From NCBI RefSeq assembly GCF_947242115.1, contig NC_074717.1:35876201-35940200 (forward strand): a stretch of DNA of 64,000 bases, in the 5' to 3' direction. Position 1 is the first letter of the stretch; the number at the start of each line of letters is the position of its first letter. A model generated the notes under the pieces. It was not told where the DNA came from. It searched no databases and saw only the letters and a list, made by a program, of their open reading frames with translations. Positions 59,101-64,000 of the stretch are shown piece by piece. This stretch comes from Biomphalaria glabrata. Lineage: Eukaryota; Mollusca; Gastropoda; Planorbidae. Both the position numbers and the translations under genes were made by a program.

Positions 59101-62100
59101 TATTATTATTATATTATTATTATTGTTATATTTATGACTTTTAGTTCATATTTGGTATGCACTAATTTTGTTGCTTTAAGAAGCTGAGAAATTTAACAGT
59201 TTGGGCTACTATGTCTTCTTTAACAATTGTAGCATGTAAAAACATAATTCTTTATAGAATACAAAATGCCGTTCTCACAAACAATGTCATAAAAAAAAAG
59301 GAATGTAATGTATGTACCTTGTAGCATTGCTTGTGGCTAACAAAAACGTGAAATCTCTACAAAATCTTGAGTTGTCATTGCAACCTGTCGACACATGTCT
59401 GGACAAAAAGTTACAGCTGGTTTTCCACAAATAAGTTGTCCTAGAAAACAAAGAAATGAAAACAACAGCTAGAACACATTTGTTGACATTTCTCTTGCAA
59501 TGTCAGTCTTAGTTGTATTAAAAAATTTTACCATCTTCCAACAACTTGCCTTTTAAAGAAATAAGCAATGTTTTATTAGAGTTACCGCAATGTCAACAAA
59601 AGGATGTGTTTGGTTATTCTTAGGTTTTTTTTTCAATCATTAGGTAACATAAAAGGAAGTATTTTAAAGTCACAGTGAGAGTTGTATTTGGCAAAAATAA
59701 CTTGTACATTATTTTAAGTATGTAATATCAACAATCAGTTAGAACTTTCTGATAAAACCAATTTTACTCCATGTAAATTTTGAATTGTTCTTCTTCTTCT
59801 TCTTCGTTCTCATTATTATGTTGGAGTGTTCAGAGGACTAGACCAATATATGAGATGAACTGCGCAGTGGTTTCCAAATCAGGGAGCTCTCCATTTAGTT
59901 TTCTTTCTATTGGGGTGTTTTGGGGACAGTGTCTTATATGTAAAGTACTCTTGGTAAACAGAGCAGTTTTGGAGGATGTGGTCGGCATTCTCTGGTGATA
60001 CTCCACATGGGCAGATTTCACTGGTTCCAATTTTGAGCTTCCGTTGAATTGTTCAAAAACGTTTAATTTGAATTAAGAAAATGTACAAGGATAATTTTTA
60101 AAAAAATGAAAAAAACTAACACAGTCAACTAGATTTAGGTTACTACACAAACAATACTGGCCTTTATAGTTTTAAGGGGAGGGTACATGAAAATGTCACA
60201 TGTTATGTAAGATAAGATTGTCCTTTTCAAAAAGTTTGGAATATGCAAATTATGTCTTATTATTCTATCATTTCTTAATACTATTAAAATAGTTTAAAAA
60301 AGAAACAGTTGCTAAAAACCTTTGCATCATGGGCAGGAAATCATCAGAGGGATCAATTTTAAGCTCAAACTCAACCCAGTCAGATAAACTTGGCTGAAAA
60401 AAATAAATGGAGTGACATCTATACATTTTCATAAAATGGTAAAAAATGAATCAAAAGCATATCACTTTTCAAAATTAAAAACGTCATTGACATCTGTGTG
60501 TGTTAAATGGTTGAATATGAAATTTAAACTTATTAACAGAGTAGCTAACATGTCCAATATGTTTTATTAAACATTGTGCAAAAGGTCGTTGTGCTGGCCA
60601 CATGACACCCTCATTAACCGTGAGCCATAGAAATGGATGACCTTTACATCATCTGCCATGTAGATCATAAGTTCTGAAAGGGGAACTTTTAATATTGCAA
60701 AAGCATGGTAGACTGGTGTCAAGAGCAAGGGTGTGTAAGATGTGAGATTGAGTGTATGTTTTCGTTTATTTTATTAGTTTTGTTTTTATCACAGAATTTT
60801 CAAGGGGGGGACAATAAGGTTTTCTAGCGGTCAGTCTAGCAGTTGGAGAGCTAACCTGGTCTGAGTAGGGTGCTTGTGTTTGTTTTATCAGTTTTTATGC
60901 CTTGCGTAAGATGTTATATTATTATTCTTGCTATGTGTGTGAACGGACTATTTGGGGGTAATACTATGTTGTGGCATTGATGGCCTATGTTAATTGAATC
61001 CAGTCTAAGCGCCCTGTAGTATTTAATTTGGGCACATTTAGTATTTTTAGTTATTGATGATTATGCATTCAATATTATATGTGTAACTTGCTGTTGGCTG
61101 TAAATAAATACTAATTCTATACTCCTTTCATTGAGTGGTACTTTACAATACTTGTACATGTAAAGCCCTGCATGTGAGAATCATACCCCTACATGAGCTA
61201 TACCTGTAACCCAAGTCCTTTACAACTGGTGCATAATATTAAATACAATGATAGATCTGTATAATTACTTATAGCTGTTAAAGAAGTATATACTTATTTT
61301 TAACAGAAAAAAAAAGCATTACTAAAAAGGACAAAGAAACAAAGTATTGTACAAATAAAAACGCAAAGTTTACTTTAATGTTTCGTGAAAGTTTCTGCCA
61401 TCTGACTAATGAATATAATGACAGGTCCAACTTTGAAGCTTCACTCGAGCTGCTTTCAAAGCCAGTGCTAAATCTGAAACCCTCGCAGACACCACATCGC
61501 TCCCCCACCAGCAGGAGCTGTTGAACAGGCAAACAGCAACATTACAAGATATTCAATCTCAATAAACAATTAAAACCAAATAAACAAAAGTGACTAATTC
61601 GAAATGATAGACATTCTCAATAAAGAATTTTAAAAAATGCATCCATAGTATTTAACTTGATACAAAGAAAGGTTGTTTTTAGGCAAAACAGGTTTGACAC
61701 AACCAGCCAGAAATTTATTAGACATTGAACACAAGTGTCATTTTAGATCAAATAACAAATAGGTGCTGGAGGGTGCAGTTTTGGAGTGTGAGCGTGTCCT
61801 AGGTGAGGATGATGAGAGGCTAGGTGATTGCTTGCTGGCAGTGCGGCTCAGAATGACGAAATAGGAAATGATTAAACCTAATGCAGATGTTATGAAAGAA
61901 AAACAATCCAGAGATTTTAAACAGTAAAGACGTGTCTTTTTGTAGTGACTTAGAATTTGTTTAAATATCTGCTTATTTTATTTCTATTAGACCTATATCT
62001 CATCACAAATTGAATTTGTCTACACTGTTAATAAAAGTTATAAAAGAAGTTTATTCAAGTTATTTTAAGTTCTATAAATTAAAATATTATAGGCCTACTT

Positions 62101-63815
62101 TGGTTTAGTTGTCTACTAGCAATACAGTGCTATGAGTCAACGACCAATCATCAACATGGGGGTCTAGTCTTTGCACAGAGACATGTAGACCTTATATTTC
62201 CAGGAATCACTATCTCAATTAACAAAATAAAAAAATAAATTTCTCACTTGCTTTATGATAACCTCTGGAACAATATCTTGTAAGGAACAATTCAAAGGAT
62301 CAACAATTGCCACTTCCATCTTTTCTTTTTCTACGTCACTTGTATCAAAATATTGTACGGCCCACAATGTGTAATGAATCCAAAACCTTAGCAGGTACAA
62401 AACAAATACAATGTTTAACTAAATATATGAATACATTATCATAAATAGTCTTAATTCAGTTTTTTTACTTCTAAACCTACAAATATCATTACTTATGATT
62501 CAGAAGATGAAATTATTTGAACAGACACTAGAAGATAAGTGTAAAAAAAAATAATAAAAAATTTGATATAAAAGAACAAGTGACATTGTAGAAATGAGTA
62601 GAAAGTAAAGAATATTATTTTCAGAAGACTTTCAAATCTATGTAACATGGTTGCTAAGATCTAATGTGTGGCTATTATATTTTCAGTTTAAATTTTAGTC
62701 TGATACAGCGAGACCATTGTTTCTGTCCCAAAATAGAAAATGCTAGAAAGAATAGAAACAGCTTTCTATCATGTGATCACTACGTTACAGAAGAGGAAAC
62801 TTTGTTGTCACACTCCTAGTTGGTCATGTGTGACTTAAACATAGTTACAATAGTGGGTATGGGGGAGGCCAAATTAGACCTGAACTCTGAATAGATCTTC
62901 CAAATCACTTTTTTTTGCACACAGTGCATTTGTGTAAGACTACTGCAAAATAACATCTTTAAGCAAGCAATGTTGTTTTTGAAGTCTTTTCATTAGCAGC
63001 TTAATGTTTAACTCTCTGCACAATTTAAATTGTTCTTATCAATCTTCAGTAATGTTCACTTAGCTTTTTATACCCAAGCTTTATGCTTTGAAAATATACC
63101 TACATATATACTTCAAGTAGCTTTTAGGTAGATCTTTAAATTAGTTTCACAAATCAACTTTTTGTTTCATTTCAATATTTGTGAATCGACTCACAGATTT
63201 ACCTACCTCCAAATGTCTAACTGCTGGATTTTAGGACCAGACTCAAGGCAACTAAACATGGCTTCCTGGGGAGTTGCATACACAAGAGTCTTAATCTGAC
63301 CCCCATCACAAGTAGTAATAACAACTTCAGTTATTCTGTTGTGGGAAGTCAGTGCCATAGTCATCATTTGCCAGGCCAATGATTGTATCAACAACTGCTC
63401 CTTATTGGTCTAAACCAGACAGATAAGAATTAGTCATAATTAATAACATAGATGATTTAATGAGTAATGTTTAATTTTATGTACATACCTAATTCAGAAT
63501 ATTCTATGTATCTACCTAATTCAGAATATTTTATGTATCTACCTAATTTAGAATACTAGAAAGTAGTGATAAAAAATATTTTCTTAATTTATAAAAGAAG
63601 TATATTTTAATAGTACTCGAGAAATTCATTTAAAAATAAAAAACAAGATGAAATATTACCTTTGAAGACAAAGTCATTATGATATGTCTTAACAACACTG
63701 AATGAAACTGATGGAAGTGATCAGCTAGAACTGAAACTAATTTGTTGACACCTTCAAACTGCTTGAAACTCAAATTTTGCTCAACTTGAAGACAGCCAGT
63801 AAGTTCTAGAACAAA
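53193..63815 (-). CDS. 3' part of a large unidentified helical-repeat-like protein gene, 19 exons
   Basis: Nineteen minus-strand exons chain in frame to 672 codons and a stop: 63660-63815, 63207-63409, 62248-62386, 61374-61517, 60320-60393, 59318-59440, 58664-58721, 58063-58163, 57160-57265, 56925-56984, 56700-56786, 56477-56571, 55387-55476, 54722-54776, 54415-54483, 54161-54321, 53707-53833, 53418-53516, 53193-53264. All introns read GT-AG and every split codon closes. Landmarks: DHFHQFHSVLLRH, YATPQEAMFSCLESG, WIHYTLWAVQYF, WVEFELKIDPSDDFLPMM, FNVKWPQAWMKGASLFALV, ending YMYLAEKKRKR. It is rich in Leu and in amphipathic helices, with no membrane or catalytic motif seen, so a HEAT/ARM-like scaffold is plausible. 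The basic tail could be a nuclear signal. The 5' exons lie past the window. I do not recognise the family. Confidence 0.85.
55757..55960 (-). mobile_element. Non-LTR retroposon tail in an intron of the large gene
   Basis: Begins with an AATAATAAC run and AATCTTTATTATCCAT, the inverse of the 49492 end. Confidence 0.5.
59805..60040 (-). mobile_element. LINE ORF2 C-terminal fragment in an intron of the large gene
   Basis: The minus strand reads ICPCGVSPENADHILQNCSV in one frame and ERKLNGELPDLETTAQFI in another, the Cys-His tail of Jockey-like LINEs with a frameshift between. Confidence 0.65.
60560..60690 (+). mobile_element. SINE type 2 fragment in an intron of the large gene
   Basis: GGCCACATGACACCC, TTTACATCATCTGCCATGTA, GTTCTGAAAGGGG. 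Confidence 0.65.
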
Positions 63816-64000
63816 CTGAAAATGAAAATTAAAAAAACAAAAATCACAGACTGACTACTCAGATACACAAAATCAACTCATATTCTTAGGCTTTATACCA
63901 ATAAAACATGACAAAGTCATTACACACAATATAGATATATATATATATATAGCTCCTCCTTCGTGATCAAAGATGAGCACATTTCTCATATCCTATGGAC
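63816..64000 (-). other. Intron of the large gene at the window edge
   Basis: A non-coding stretch with a short (TA)n run at about 63933-63951. No further exon of the minus-strand gene can be called before the edge. Confidence 0.5.

Overview
The window is AT-rich, intron-rich animal DNA packed with SINEs, LINE tails, hAT transposons and microsatellites. The repeats, the CTAGAT-rich stretches and the expanded secreted-lectin genes suggest a freshwater pulmonate snail (Biomphalaria/Bulinus/Physella-like gastropod). This is an inference from pattern memory, not a database result.

Layout. 1-12 kb: no host gene recognised; LINE fragments, a TGACGTCA-bearing repeat family and a 2.8 kb element with inverted GC-rich ends (5.7-8.5 kb). 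12-45 kb: a cluster of secreted multidomain lectin genes. Gene A (minus, 12612-18006) and gene B (minus, 29070-35764) each have four exons encoding a signal peptide, a fucolectin/F5-8C-like (FTP) domain split over exons 1-2, a PAN/apple-like domain (exon 3) and a C-type lectin domain (exon 4); they predict 440 and 438 residues. Gene C (plus, 39705-45045) has three matching exons but ends after the PAN domain (261 residues). A decayed copy, C' (plus, about 23845-26570), keeps only exons 2 and 3. The order A(-) C'(+) B(-) C(+) reads as a duplicated head-to-head pair. An orphan Ig-like exon lies between B and C (36671-36861).

45-53 kb: repeats, including a 1.4 kb hAT relic with a perfect 8-bp target duplication. 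53193-63815: the last 19 exons (672 codons plus stop) of a large minus-strand gene that continues beyond the right edge. All its splice phases close, but I do not recognise the protein; it looks alpha-helical and HEAT/ARM-like and ends in a basic KKRKR tail.

The lectins are predicted to be secreted, probably immune-type recognition proteins: FTP and C-type lectin folds bind glycans and PAN folds bind protein or carbohydrate. A and B are nearly identical over the FTP, PAN and early CTLD but differ in the CTLD binding half, as expected of a diversifying receptor family. C would be a CTLD-less form made from the same ancestral exon plan.
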